A stretch of 64,000 nucleotides of DNA from Gnetum montanum (taxonomy: Eukaryota > Streptophyta > Gnetopsida > Gnetales > Gnetaceae), in NCBI GenBank assembly GCA_015680685.1, contig MNCI01037567.1, positions 1-64,000 of the forward strand, read 5' to 3'. The notes beneath the pieces are model-generated. The model ran no database searches. It was not told the DNA's origin and worked only from the letters and a program-made list of their open reading frames with translations. Below are positions 47,854-59,949 of this stretch, in pieces; the stretch's first letter is position 1; each line of letters begins with the position of its first letter. The position numbers were made by a program, and so were the translations under genes.

Positions 47854-48290
47854 TATCTCTACCCTTTTATAAAGCTTTTTTAATAAGGCATAGAAAGGGA
47901 AGTGTCTTCCTACACTTCTCATTCTCCTTGAAACACTTCTCTATTTTGAGGAACATGAGTTAGAGTAGGTTAACTTGGAATTTTCCACCTAGAACAATGC
48001 ATGCCCTAGCAGCAAAACTAGTCATCTAACTTACCTTACTATTGAATGGAGGTGATAGGTCATGATTTTGAAGTTGTATCACACTGCCTTGATTAGAGAA
48101 GTATACTTCTTATGGTCCACTCCATATCACTGTTAGACCAACTCTTTGTTGGCTTCTAGGTTTACCCAAGTGGAGATTTCTACTAGTTTCACTCCATTGT
48201 TGGGTAATCCAAGGATCTCTTCTATTGCCTCAATCGAATCGAAGATGATGATGTCCTTGAACTTAATAGTTGCATTCCCTTGTCTATTAT
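47854..48290 (-). pseudogene. Unknown ORF relic, N-terminal part
   Basis: The minus strand reads ATIKFKDIIIFDSIEAIEEI, then LGLPNNGVKLVEIST, later KYTSLIKAV, FKIMTYHLHSIVR and SVGRHFPFYALLKKLYKRVE, then meets the target duplication of element C. The same frame goes on at 31106. The pattern of a short strand, a helix and GLPxxGxK resembles accessory proteins of Tat elements, in my judgement. Stops are mostly at expected Gln, Arg or Trp. Upstream of 48290 the frame is lost. Confidence 0.6.
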
Positions 48291-48299
48291 TTTAGAAAA

Positions 48300-49440
48300 G
48301 TTAGGGTTTTCCCATGTACCATTCTCCACTAGTGAAGAAAATGAATCATAGTAAAGACCCTTGCAATTTTGTTCTTACTTCTTTTAGTGCAAGCTCTAGA
48401 AAAGATCTTAAATTTAATTCCTATAGAATAGAAATCTAAATTTATTTGTTATAGACCCTCTTTAAGTTAGCCTCTAGCCTCTAGATTGGATCACAACCTT
48501 GGGAGCTCCTCCTACCTAGATTGCTCTATTTCTATAGTGGAAATGTAGTGAACATATTCCACCTAGGGCTTCTCATGTAGGGATTTGATAGCATTGATGG
48601 CCTTGGCTATTTACTCTTGGAGTTATTCTTGTGGTTGCTACCTCTATCCCCTTCCACCATATGGTTGTTTCTCCCTGGGCTATGATGGTCCTCCTACTTG
48701 CAATCCTCATTTCATTACCATCTATGATCACAAACATAACCTAGGATTAGTGTTTTTAGATATAAGCTTGTTTTATGCTGATACCTTTCTTAGTTTGATC
48801 AAGTTAGGTTTATTAGTCAAAAGTTGAAATTTTATTAGTAAGTCCTTATTTAGTGATCGTAAATGTATGATATAATTTAGCATTATTTTATTCATTCTTT
48901 TAATAGAGTTTAATTATTAATACTAACTCTTATTATCATTAATTTAATATTATTTTAATATCTTATACATGAAATATTAGAAAATTTCCCATGAAAACCT
49001 AGCATTTGACACTCCCACATTGTAAAGCATACCTCTGGAACCTAGAGGATTAAATAATGGCTAAAAATAGATAAATAGTTTTCAAGTTATAACTTTTAGA
49101 AGCCTCTAAGCTCTAAAAAATTGTATAAACTCCTCATGCATTTGAAAGAAAATGTAAAAAATAAGCTAAATTTCATACATATTTATAGGATTTTTGTGCA
49201 ATTTTGACAAAGATGCATTGATGAGTCTACATCAACTAGTCTGATGACATCGACAGGGATGCAGCAATGTAGCTGTTTGCAACTATTTTTCAACTTAAGA
49301 CATTGAAAATTTTTGAAAGAGTTTGGAGTCGAAAAAATAGCCAAATGAAAGCCAAAAATATAAAAAGAAAACATGGTAATAACACATTGAGGATATGGTT
49401 TTAAGAGCATTTTAATCATGCAAGATGAGTAATTGGAAGA
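48300..49440. other. No gene seen
   Basis: The plus strand is open from 48585 to 48827 (80 codons), but with no motif, and the older ORF here lies on the minus strand. 48830-49060 is AT-rich. 49205-49270 has a GCATCGATG-like repeat phrase, also seen near 28820. Confidence 0.35.
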
Positions 49441-50690
49441 TGTTCCTTATGCCAAAGTAGAGCAACACTAGATGATGTAGGCTATTGAAATTATCAAGAT
49501 AGAAACAAGGCTCATGTTCATGAGGTTTATGCTAAGGGAAACCAAGAAATATGCAAGTTATTCATTTCCAAAGCAAGCCTATGTCTAATATGCCATTTCA
49601 TAACCTCACCACAAGAAGTCCATAGGCATCCTAGATGATGAATAATTGTTCAAGTTAAACATCATACCCATGTGAGGGATTATCTAAGGATTATGCAAAC
49701 TATAGAATAAAACTATCAATTGAGCATAATATGAGGTAGTGAGATGAAAGAATATAGAATGTGAGAATGATAAAAATAGAATAGTATAGGAATAATTTGC
49801 ATCATGATCCCATGGGATCCTTACTGAGATACATGATTAAGTTGATCTGATACCAATTTGTTCTAAGTCTAGATCAAGTCTATTCCAATGACAGTGACTA
49901 TGCATTGATGTATTCCTTTGTGCCTTTCATCATGAATTAATGATAGCTACAAAGAATAATCACCACTCCAAGAATAAAAGAAAAGAGAAAAATGAAGTAA
50001 ATAGGAAGAAATTTAGACCCTAGTTAGAGGGATGGCTTCAAGCATGATTAACATGTCTTTCTAGCCTCATAACCAATGCTTGTAGCTGAAGAGATCTTCA
50101 AAGAGGTGTACTTTGAATTCCTATTTTTTTTATCAGGAACCACACCATACAAAGACATAATTTCTTTTATGGTTGACAATAGGAGTGATTATATATGCAT
50201 GAGAAGCCATAGAACTTAAGAGAAAAGTTAAGAAAAGAACACAAAAAATCCCCTTGAGGTTTGATCCTCTATTATTTCCACTTGGTCTTTTCCCAATTCG
50301 TTAGATAAAAAGATCATATGTTAGTTTTAGTTTTTATGTAAAAGAACCTTTATGCTTCCATGATGCAGAACTCCACATGAAATAACTAGAATGAATGGAT
50401 GTTTTAAATTTACTACCTAATACAACTAGAAAACTGATAGACTATTAGTATAGAGCATAATCTAAAGATAAAGTTGGCCTATGTATTAAATCATAACCTT
50501 GATAGCTACATTTCACAATTTTCACAATTCATAGTAGCCATGAAACAAAATTAGATATTTCAATTAATACTAAAAGAAAAGAACAAGAAAATGTATAAAA
50601 GAAAAATATACAAAATAATCAATAAAACATAAAGAAAATGGAAATCATATAAATAACATTGAAAAATTTAAAAGAAAAAAGAAAAACCCT
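49440..50690 (-). other. Probable 3' untranslated region or LTR remains of element D
   Basis: No reading frame. It lies beyond the end of the element D pol on the minus strand. I found no second copy, so LTR limits are unknown. Confidence 0.35.
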
Positions 50691-51960
50691 TTCATCCTCT
50701 TGAAGGTTTTATGATAGATGGGTATCTCCCCCATGACAAAGTTGAAAGTAGATGATTTGAAAAATGGAGCATGCTTGTTCTCAATTTGAGGGATTAGTAT
50801 TATGGTTGGCTACTTGGAAGTCTATAAATGGTTTGAGTTGCTAAATGTTAATTGACATGTGCTTTTGAAGACTTTTTAGGTGGTAAATTATCATAGCCCT
50901 AGAAGAAAAAGTTGAGTGTATAATGTATGATCCTTCCCATAATATCTAGAACTTAGTTCATTACACCACATGCATGGGATTCCAATAGAGAATCTTATCT
51001 CCTAGTTTGAATGCAACTTTTCTTATCTATGCATCATATTGATGTCTTATGCACTTCATTCATCATTAGGGCTACTCTTTGATTTTTGTCTACAACATTA
51101 AGTGTTATGAGTCATTCCTTTTGTGCCAAGTTAATATCCAAGTTAAGCTCACATGTAGTTATGAGTGTATAGATTTTGATTTGAATTAGAAGTTTGGGTA
51201 AATTTTCATACACTAACTCATAAGGAGAGTAGCCTATAGGAAGTTTCTATTCTGATTGATATGACCACATAGCATCATTGAATTTGGTACTCCAATCTTT
51301 CATATATATCTACTAATGATTCATATTAGAATTTGAGTGTTTACTACTACTTAACCATTGACTTAAGGATGGTAGGATGTCATCAATTTATGTGGCACCC
51401 CCAAGCATTTCATTAACTTATGAAAGGTAGTAGTTGTGAAGTGAGTTCCATTGTTAAAATTAGTGCTCTAGGTACACCAAACATATTACAACATGTTATT
51501 AAAAGAAATTAGTTGTAGTTGTGGTGGAACAATGCAATTGAAAATGACTGTAACTTCAGCCCATTTTGTATAATAGTCAATAGAAATAATGATATATGAC
51601 TTCCCATTAGACATGGGAGTGATGGGTCCCATGAAATCAATTACCTAAAGGTCAAATGATTCCAAGCTTTGAATCCCCTATTGGATCTCTTTCATTCTAG
51701 TTATCATTCCTTCATCTCATTGCAATCTTTCACATAAACAAATGAAATGATGTGCATCCCTTAAGATCGTTAGTCAAAAATATCCTACCATTAGGATCTA
51801 AATGATTATCCTTCGACCTACATAATTATCCTCACAATGGCCCTTGTGAGCATTTTGGAGGACTCTTTGTTGATCTGCACCAAGTATGTACCATCATACC
51901 AAGTCATCGACATAAACTTTGTAGAGGTTACCCTCTATTTCTATGTAATGTTTAAGCTGG
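50690..51960 (-). pseudogene. Element D integrase relic
   Basis: The minus strand shows a decayed zinc-binding region (about 51880-51680), the core at 51640-51548 with DFMGPITPMSNGKSYIII and SIDYYTKWAEV, then a KFNDAMWSYQS block and LPIGYSPYELVY (about 51280-51190), which lies after the catalytic Glu in gypsy integrases. It ends with a LLSTLSWGRYP segment. Several stops and frame changes. Confidence 0.75.
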
Positions 51961-52214
51961 TGGAGAAACTAAAATTTCTTCCTATGATCACATTTAGTAT
52001 GTGTCTCTTGTATGAATAGATATGAGAGGAATTTCTCATATCAATTTGTGACCCTTGGTGTGTGAACTTTAATTGTCTTGGTAACAAGAAGACCATCTAA
52101 AGATTGTTTAGATAAAGACTCTTTATTATCATTGCCATTGCATCTTAACTTACAAAAATCATTTGTAGCTACATTCTTGGTCATCATTCTATCTACCACC
52201 ATTAAATCAAACTC

Positions 52215-52448
52215 CTACAAGATCACCAACCATCCTATAACACACGAACTTACCACTGGCTTATTCATCAAGAAGATAATTGCACTGTGATCAATGTGCA
52301 TAAAAATTGGATATCCAAACACATAGTGCTTGAATTTATCTAGAGCATATTCCAATGCCACCAATTTCTTTTCTGTAGTGGTGTAATTAAGTTCTACACC
52401 CATAATACCCCTACTTACATAATAATATATTATGGACATTTTTATCAT
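52215..52448 (-). pseudogene. Element D RNase H
   Basis: A 77-codon open frame reads YYVSRGIMGVELNYTTTEKK, LVALEYALDKFKHYVFGYP, then MHIDHSAIIFLMNKP. These are the central helix with the catalytic Glu (ELNYTTTEKK) and the H-x-D-H-S strand of gypsy RNase H. It follows RT without a gap. Confidence 0.9.
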
Positions 52449-52449
52449 T

Positions 52450-52906
52450 CATTTATGTTAGTGCCATTTCCAATGCATAGTTGGATGCATCTATTATGAC
52501 ATGAAAAATTTGGACCAATCAAGAACATGTAGAATGGGTATTTTTATGAGCTTTTATTTCAAGTGTTGGAATGTCTATTCACATTCCCTAGTCTACTCAA
52601 AGACTTCATTCTTCTCGATAAGCTTAACTAGTGTCTTGGTGACTTTAGAAAGGTCTTCAATAAAATGCTTGTGGTAACTAGTATGTTTAAGGAATGACCT
52701 CACATCTTTAATTGTTTGAGGTTTTCTAGTGATTTCTTAGATTACCCTTATCTTTTTAGGATCCACCTCAATTTTTTTTCCTAAAATTCTATGCCTCAAG
52801 ATAATGTCTTTTTGGATCATCAAGTGGCTCTTTTTCCAATTGAGCCATAAGTTTATATCTATAGTCCATTTCAATACTTGCTCTAAACTATCCAATGCTT
52901 ACTCAA
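52450..52906 (-). pseudogene. Element D RT, C-terminal part
   Basis: The minus strand reads LNWKKSHLMIQKDIILRHRI, EVDPKRIRVI, TIKDVRSFLKHTSYHKHFI and EDLSKVTKTLVKLIEKNEVF, the palm-thumb region of gypsy RT. It starts at the N at 52907; the preceding part is in the inverted contig. Confidence 0.9.
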
Positions 52907-53362
52907 NTTGGAAGATAGTTTTGGGTAAGCTCACTCATTATTATATTAAAGAAAGATTATTAATGAAGAGTCTATATAGACTTTGGACTATTTAACATGG
53001 CTACCTTCAAAGATCATTTTCTAGTTGCCATTTAGGACATAAGTATTACAATTTTCTAGATGGGTACAGTGGATACAATCAAATACAAATTACTATAAAA
53101 TACCAAGCTAAAGCAACTTTCATAATACCGTGAAGAACTTTAGCTTTGCAAAGCCTAGTTCTATGTATCTCTCAATAATAGATTGGTAGTGGTATGGAAG
53201 TCTTCATGAATGCCTTATCCACCTATGAAGCTAATTTTGAGTAAGCATTGGATAGTTTAGAGCAAGTATTGAAATGGACTATAGATATAAACTTATGGCT
53301 CAATTGGAAAAAGAGCCACTTGATGATCCAAAAAGACATTATCTTGAGGCATAGAATTTTAG
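52781..53362. repeat. 126 bp perfect inverted repeat flanking an N-bounded contig
   Basis: 52781-52906 and 53237-53362 are exact reverse complements over 126 bp by eye. Each arm ends at a single N (52907, 53363). The pattern fits an unmerged contig overlap placed in the wrong orientation. Confidence 0.95.
52908..53362 (+). pseudogene. Element D RT, N-terminal part, on an inverted contig
   Basis: The plus strand reads HKYYNFLDGYSGYNQIQIT and QAKATFIIP, the gypsy RT palm with the first catalytic Asp (FLDGYSGYNQI), and ends with the same LDSLEQVLKWTIDINLWLNW text that begins the minus-strand RT at 52906. All surrounding pol is on the minus strand, so this piece should be on that strand too. Confidence 0.9.
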
Positions 53363-53363
53363 N

Positions 53364-53800
53364 TTTCAACATGCAATGACATCCTATGTCACTATATCTA
53401 ATGCATGGAATCCTCTTCTTTTCAATCTCTCCAAACTCATTTTCCTTAAAAATATCAAAGGAGAGATCTCTAATCCCTAGGTTAGCATCAATTATACTTA
53501 TCCAAACCCTTTCCATGATAATTGGAAAGTTCCCCTTGTAGTTATCTACATGGATGACTAAGAAGCCCACTAGATATAATCATCCATACATAATGTTCAT
53601 AATATCTTGTACTAAACCTATGAGAATAGTGATGGATTATTCAACAAGCTTTAACCTAATTTTATATTTCTTAAGTGAAGAAAGGCTTCAAGTTTTGTAT
53701 ATTTCTTAGGAAATTAATTTCACATTAGAACCTAAGTCTAGTAGAGATTTGCATAGATTATTTCCTGCAATCTTTAAATAAATTACAAGACTTCCAAGTT
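53364..53800 (-). pseudogene. Element D aspartic protease relic
   Basis: The minus strand reads AGNNLCKSLLDLGSNVKLIS, then EIYKT, a decayed middle, and FLVIHVDNYKGNFPIIMERV with about 70 open codons after it. DLGS is the active site as in Athila-like proteases. IIMER replaces the usual IILGR. Very similar to 16660-16950. The frame ends in the N at 53363. Confidence 0.8.
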
Positions 53801-54480
53801 TAGTTCTTTTCCTAGAAATATGTCCTGCCTTAATCTAGTCCATGACTACATGTGTGTTGTTGCAACAATAAGTCATTTTCATGGAATATCAATGGATTTA
53901 CATTGTTAGACTTGATTCCTTGGATGATAAAGAAAGAGTTATAAAAAGTTTCTAGGAGAATGGTATGATGTCAGTAAGTATTTAATGCATCATATCAATA
54001 TATGCGAGAACCCTAGCAAAAGGTAATTTCAAAGAAAGTTTACCCAAAATCACTGAAAACTTAACTTGGTTTTGATCTAATTTTCTTTTCAGAATGGAAG
54101 GCTTTAGAGCTTACTTAAGACTTGACAAATTTTGGTATGTTGATTATTCTGTGAATTCAAGAATCTAGCATTTCAGGTAAAATTGATCATCATGCTAAAA
54201 ATAGAATTAGCACCAAAGATAGAAACTGAGTAAGTTTGATCTAGTTTAAGTAGACATCTTTTTATTTGCTAGTTAATATGAGACTCTTTTAAATGGATTC
54301 ACAAATATTAAAGACCAATTTTCATCTCAAGAGGGGACTAGCATCAGAACAAACAATTGGGCATAGACAAGCTTTTCTATTTTAGGAAAAAGAAGCTTGA
54401 TCCAAGGCTAATTTAATTCTTTAGAATCATTTCAATGAGAGAAGTAAAACAATAGAAAATATTAGCTTTATAAAGAGTTT
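53800..54480. other. No gene seen
   Basis: AT-rich sequence between element D and the sub-repeat field. It may include the edge of the LTR that holds the field. Confidence 0.3.
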
Positions 54481-56850
54481 TGACAATTATTTTGTAGTAA
54501 TTCTCTAAGTATGACTACCACATTAGCTTATAGAGGAGGCTCATAGAATCAAAATTGGCTTTACAAAATCGTTGTACTCAAGTTCGCTTTATAGGAATAA
54601 AGCATGAGGAAAGATTGAAATCTGCCTAGTATATGAACCCCCAAGTAACATGTAAGCTATCTTATGAAGAATATTACTAAAATCATAAACTGGTTCTAAA
54701 ATTATAAGTAAAAATGGTCCTATGTGTCACATCATTACTCAAACAAGAAGTTTTAAAAAAGCGTTGGTTGTAGAATTGAAATATGGTTCTACCAACAAGT
54801 GCATAACCACATTTGCCAAGTTAGCTTTATTTAGATGGAAAGATTCGTAGAGTGAAAAAATGTTCTACTAAAAATACACTTTTTGGGTCTAGCATATCAG
54901 ATCATTGTGTGGTACAAGTTGGTCGAACTTAAAAGGAATTCTATGAAAGGACTATATAAACAAGCTCTTAAGAAACCCTAGATACTCACCTATACCTGAT
55001 GAGATTAGATATTTTGATGAAAAATCTAATTCAAATTTTGGCTCTCAAGTAATGTCATTTCTTTCTTTGACAAGTCAATAATCAAAATGATGTGACATGG
55101 AAGTTTGGGTTACATGGTTCGTAGAATGAAAGTTAGGTTCTACAAGTATAAAACTGGCTCTACCACAACATCTCCTATGTAGAATGATTCTATAGAACCT
55201 AAATCTGTCTTTACAAATAGGCATTAAACCAATTCTACAATCCATGTCATCAAAATGCATTAAAATAAGTTTATATGTAGAATCAAACTTTGTCTCTATA
55301 ATAAATCTTACTTTTAGCTCTGCCAAGTCAACATGCAAAGTGGTGTTAAGAGAGATTGAAGTATGTGGCTCTTAGAACTTGAATTAGGCCTTACAAAAAA
55401 GCTTCCAAAGTAGTTCTACCACATCAACTTTAGAAAAAAGGTGTTACTTTTAGAAACAACATTTAGCCCTTTAAAAAAGGTCATCTTCAGTTCTACCATG
55501 TTAGTATTTGAAATAGTGGTATTTAGATGAGAAAAAGTAGTGTAGTTTGTAGAACCAAAAATCAATTTTACAAGGAAGCCAAAAATCATCTTTTATACAT
55601 CATAAGCTTGTAGGACTAAAACTCAATTCTACAAAGAAGCCAAAAAATAGTTCTACAAGCCACATCATCATCATGAAGGTTGTAAAGAAAGAAGCTTAGA
55701 TCATAAAACCAAAAAATAATTCTACAAGTGGGGTTATTTTTGGTTCTACCACATTAACTTTAAAAATTCAACAAGCTTGTAAAACTAAAATCAATTCTAT
55801 AAAGAAGCTCTAAAGAGACTATTCTACATCAAAGAATAGGTTCATAGAACTAAAATTTAGTTACATGAGCAAGAGCTAAAATGGTTCTACAAGACATGTC
55901 AAAATTATGAATAACTTTATTGGGCTCACAAGAGATTACAAATAAAATTATGCACATGCTTACTAAACTCTTTAATCCAACATAGCATGTTCAGGATTAG
56001 ATGAATGAAGATTGAGGAGCTAAGGAATATTATGTAGCTTTTATACATTATAAGCTTGTATAACTGAAAATTGATTCTACAAAGAAGTTTAAAAATTATT
56101 CTACCACATCAGTCTTTAAGTAGGATGGGCTCATGAAACCAAAAATTATTTCCATGAATGAGCGCCAAAATGGTTCTATGAGCCATGTGAGCTTATTTAT
56201 AATTTAGGATTGTAGAATTGAAATATGAGCAAGCTCTAAAATATTTCTACAAGTCATGTAAGAGCCAAAAGTATAAATCTTGGATATGCAACCTACTACA
56301 AACTATTCCACACATGACAAATTACAATTTTAATCCAACTTAACTAAGCTTATCATATAAAAAACTTGTCGAGAATTTAAAAGACACATAAGCTTAAGAC
56401 AGAAGAAAAGCTTGTAGAACCAAAAAGTGGTTCTATGAATTAGCTCTACACTCTAACTACAAAACTATTCCACCACGTCAGCTTAAACCTAAAGGAAAAA
56501 GCTTGTAAAACCAAAAATAAGTTCTACAAGATATACTAAGATACAAAAGAGCTTTAACTTAGAAATTTAAGCATGAGATCAGCTGAATTTGCATACATGC
56601 TCAACAAGTTATGAGAAAGAAAAAGAGAATTATGAGGTTTTAAAACCTAGTCAAAAGCCACATTAGCAAAGATTCTATGAAACCAAAACATGATCATATT
56701 TTCTACTCTTACAAGTTAACAAGAAAGAGAATAATCTCATGTAGCTATTTGAGTTCCAACTGCCACATTAACATTGGAAAAATCTTGTTAGTAGAACCAA
56801 AAGGAATTTTTATGATATAGTTCTATTTATTTGCCACATCATCTGAATCA
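54480..56850. repeat. Third hairpin sub-repeat field, opposite orientation
   Basis: The same dyad as in the element A LTRs: for instance TAGAACCAAAAAGTGGTTCTA at about 56416. The phrases between dyads are in reverse complement relative to 230-1690 (for example CTACCACATCAGC). It probably belongs to the LTR of another element in plus orientation, but I did not find the partner LTR. Confidence 0.8.
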
Positions 56851-57289
56851 CTCTTAAGAGAAGATTAATAGCTAGGTTAACAAAAGGTAAGCCAAGCATT
56901 TTGTACTAAGCCTACGATTCTTCAATAGCGATGATAGAGTAGCTTAATGAAATCAAAGTTTGTAGCATGTATCAAAAATAGAGTCAAAAAACTTGTTTAA
57001 AAGTAAACAAATTAAAGAACAAAGTTCTAAGTATTAATGAGCAAAATTACATTATAGATTCTAAATCTGTAGCCATTAATAGTTAGAGCTAAGAACTGAG
57101 ACTAAGCTATCATCAGAAGAGCATTACCAGAGTTCTCTCACAAACCATTGGAAAATTAGCCAAATGCCTCACAAGAAGAAAGAAGAGGCACCTCAAAAAA
57201 TTCCAAGATATTGATACTTTTTCTTTCTTAGAATACTTATAATAATTTAATCTAAGCATTTATCAACTTCAACAATAGATCGATGTCAT

Positions 57290-58350
57290 GTAGTTAGAGT
57301 TAGAAGTGGAAGAAGTGGACTTGTTGAAATTTGATGAAGATCATAATTTAATAGAAAAACCAAGTCTTCAATTCATAGAATCAATAAAAGTATGATGGGA
57401 GATATATGAGAAAACAATGCTCCACAAACTTGACTTTAATCCTAGGGAAAACCTCATCAAAGATATCCTAAATTGCCTAATAGTAGAAACAGTGTATGAA
57501 AAACACAAGCTACAATTCACGGAAAATATAGAGCACTATATTGACATCAGTGTTAAGAAATCATATAAGCTCTATGGAATAATATAACCAAATATTATGG
57601 AGATAGAAGCTCATCAATTCAATGAGGAGGTGTTGAGTAGCAAGTTTTGGAACCATTCCAAAACTAGGAAAACTGTCAAGCTACCATCAACTAATCTAGC
57701 AAAGGCTTGGGAATATATATATGTCATTCTAAAGGCTTTAGAGCTTAGGTTTCCTCATAGAATTTTCATTTTAGCTTTAACTTTTTATTTAGGCTACCAA
57801 ATTAATTTAATTACTAATTATCATGTTTGGGCCTGGGTAGCTTTAGAAAATAAGAGACATCTCTTTCCTATCAAATATATGAACAATGCTTTGCAACAAA
57901 GTATTTTGGAAATTTATGAACAAGGTGTCCACTTGATTCTTATCTCATTTTTATGAGATTTTCTATTGATTGAAGTTTCTAAACCTAAGAAGATGATCCA
58001 AATTTTTGTTGATTGCACATAAAAAATCAGAGCTTATTTAGAAAACTCTTGTTATGATTTTTTCTTAGTAATCTATAAGAGAAGCTACTTTGATGCACAA
58101 GCTTTAAAGTTTTTGATGAATTATGTTTACCCTTGTTTGATCAAGTTGATTCTACAAGCTTTTCCACTAACAGTATACCAAAAAATCATTAATGAAATAA
58201 GGAAACAATGTCATGAAGTTATCTTTCTATATGCTCGCTACATGCAAATTCTCATAACTGATTTTGAAGGACCCTTAAGTTATCAAGATTTTTGGCTCCT
58301 TATTTAGCAACCTTAGACGTTGGGTGTTAGAAGTAGAAAATTCCTTTATG
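57290..58350 (+). pseudogene. Unknown ORF relic next to the third sub-repeat field, first part
   Basis: A single plus-strand frame can be followed with few stops. It has 119 open codons at 57597-57956 and 64 at 58113-58307. Blocks include LELEVEEVDLLKFDEDHNLI, YEKHKLQFTENIEHYIDIS, YHVWAWVALENKRHLFPIKY and LKFLMNYVYPCLIKLILQAF. It is rich in aromatic and hydrophobic residues, seemingly all-helical, with no known motif. Its position just inside the LTR-like field suggests an accessory or first ORF of a retrotransposon. I do not know the function. Confidence 0.55.
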
Positions 58351-58559
58351 GCATGACTATAAGGACAAGGAAGTTTTCCCTCTAAAATTTAGCTTTTTAA
58401 AATTTATCACTTTAAGGCATTTAGGAGCAATGACTAGAAGATATAGGGAACAATGCAACTTTCCTCTAGCTCAAAGGAGAATATGCTCAACTACTAATAC
58501 TAGAAAAGTCCATCAGTAAGATAAAATAGATATAGTCTATCTTAAGGCAACCGATAGGA

Positions 58560-59900
58560 AGGCAAATCAAGCCAAAGATGAAGCTCTAGGATAGCTAATG
58601 AAGAACCTTTTGATGAAAATATTAGCTATATCTTGTGATGCCCTACTAATTGAAGTAAGAAAATGGATGGAAGAAAGGGATCATCCTTTGGCAAGGGACT
58701 TCTTAAAAAAATTCTTGGCTCATATGGAAGACAATTATTTTTCTTGGAAGCTACTAGAACCATAAAATGTAATGCTTGATGAAAGGTTTCCCCTTAATGG
58801 ATCTAAATACATAAGAGTTAGAGCCATGAGAAAAACAAGGATCAAACAAGGACCAAGAAAAAGCTATAGAAATAATATTTACTAGAGCAAAAAAGGTTGA
58901 AAGAGCTATAGTAGCAATAGCTATTAAAGTAGTAGAGACTACTACAACAACAATAATAGTAAAATAAAGGAGAAGGCTCATCATCAACCCTTACCATCCT
59001 TAATTTCCCTTTAGGATATTTAATGAAAGGAGTAGCATGATCTTTTAGAATCAAAGGAAAGGAAGGAGCAATTATGTTAAACCATAATTTTCCCACTAAG
59101 CTAGAAACAAAAGCCAATATTATCTTCAAATATAAAGAAGATGACTCACAAACAAGGAAGATTGATGGCTACTCTAATAAAAGAGATTGGGGAAAATATT
59201 TGATAGTTAAATAGCCAAATATAAAGAGTTTCTTTTATAAAATGCACAAGAGACATCCAAGCTATAGAGAGAAATGAAAGGCTTAAAAAAAGAAAATGAG
59301 TAGCTTAAGACTTTGATTACCATTAAGGAATGAATGCTTGAAAACAAAGAGTATACCACTACACAATTAGAGGAAAGATTAGCCATTACAAGCTCAAAAC
59401 TAGAACAAGCCAAGAAGGGAAAAGCTCCAAATTATTCTTACCTGGCCCTACAAGACTTCAAAGATATAATTATTGAAGTAAATTATAATAGAGAATGGGT
59501 ACAGGAAACCAAAAATTTGTAGAAATCAAGGCAAAATAAGCTATTTTTGTGAAGATGAAGAGGAAAGCTAAAGAGTTATATGACCTAGCTAGAGCAAAAA
59601 GAGAAGTACAACCTCCATACAAACAAGCATTTTTGGACATGATTATTATGCCAGTTCTAGGAATTATGAATAAAATTGCTAAAAAGAAGCTTGAATTAGA
59701 ATAGGATTATTCCAATATGGGAGCTACACTAATTGAAATAAATAATTCAATAATGGAATCAAATCATTATAGGTTAGAAGCTAAAGACATTTTTAAAGGA
59801 CCTAATAGCATTGAACTAGATACAATGAATCAATCCATTAAGGTTCTCATTAATCATGGAAAATTAACACATTAGTTATCAATAGAGGGATTCTAGATTC
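58560..59900 (+). pseudogene. Unknown ORF relic, second part with coiled-coil composition
   Basis: The plus strand reads MKNLLMKILAISCDALLIEV and RKWMEERDHPLARDFLKKFL (58600-58720), then decayed text rich in Asn/Lys, then a Glu/Lys/Leu stretch open at 59334-59522 (EERLAITSSKLEQAKKGK) and KRKAKELYDLARAKREVQPP (about 59550). The heptad-like composition suggests a coiled coil, as in the C-terminal half of the relic at 29150-31106. They might be related accessory proteins. Confidence 0.45.
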
Positions 59901-59949
59901 AGAAAATAAGAAGTTATTTATAAAATGAATAGTTATCCAACAATTTGTA

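Larger units (their letters stand above)
50690..53800 (-). mobile_element. Element D: Athila-like Ty3/gypsy pol relic
   Basis: The minus strand holds protease (53800-53364), RT (C-terminal part 52906-52450), RNase H (52448-52215) and integrase to about 50690 in the usual gypsy order. The N-terminal part of RT is present but lies on the plus strand in 52908-53362 because of a contig inversion. DLGS protease and the RT/RNase H text suggest the Athila group. No LTR pair was found. Confidence 0.8.

Noticed and set aside
49843-49857. CTGATACCAATTTG, resembling a minus-strand tRNA-iMet primer site
   Set aside because: No LTR edge or paired LTR could be found next to it and no gag follows. The short match may be chance or a remnant.
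52804-53570. Two predicted proteins on opposite strands sharing over 35 identical residues
   Set aside because: The identity comes from the 126 bp inverted overlap between contigs, not from a gene family. The true coding strand of that text is the other one (RT).
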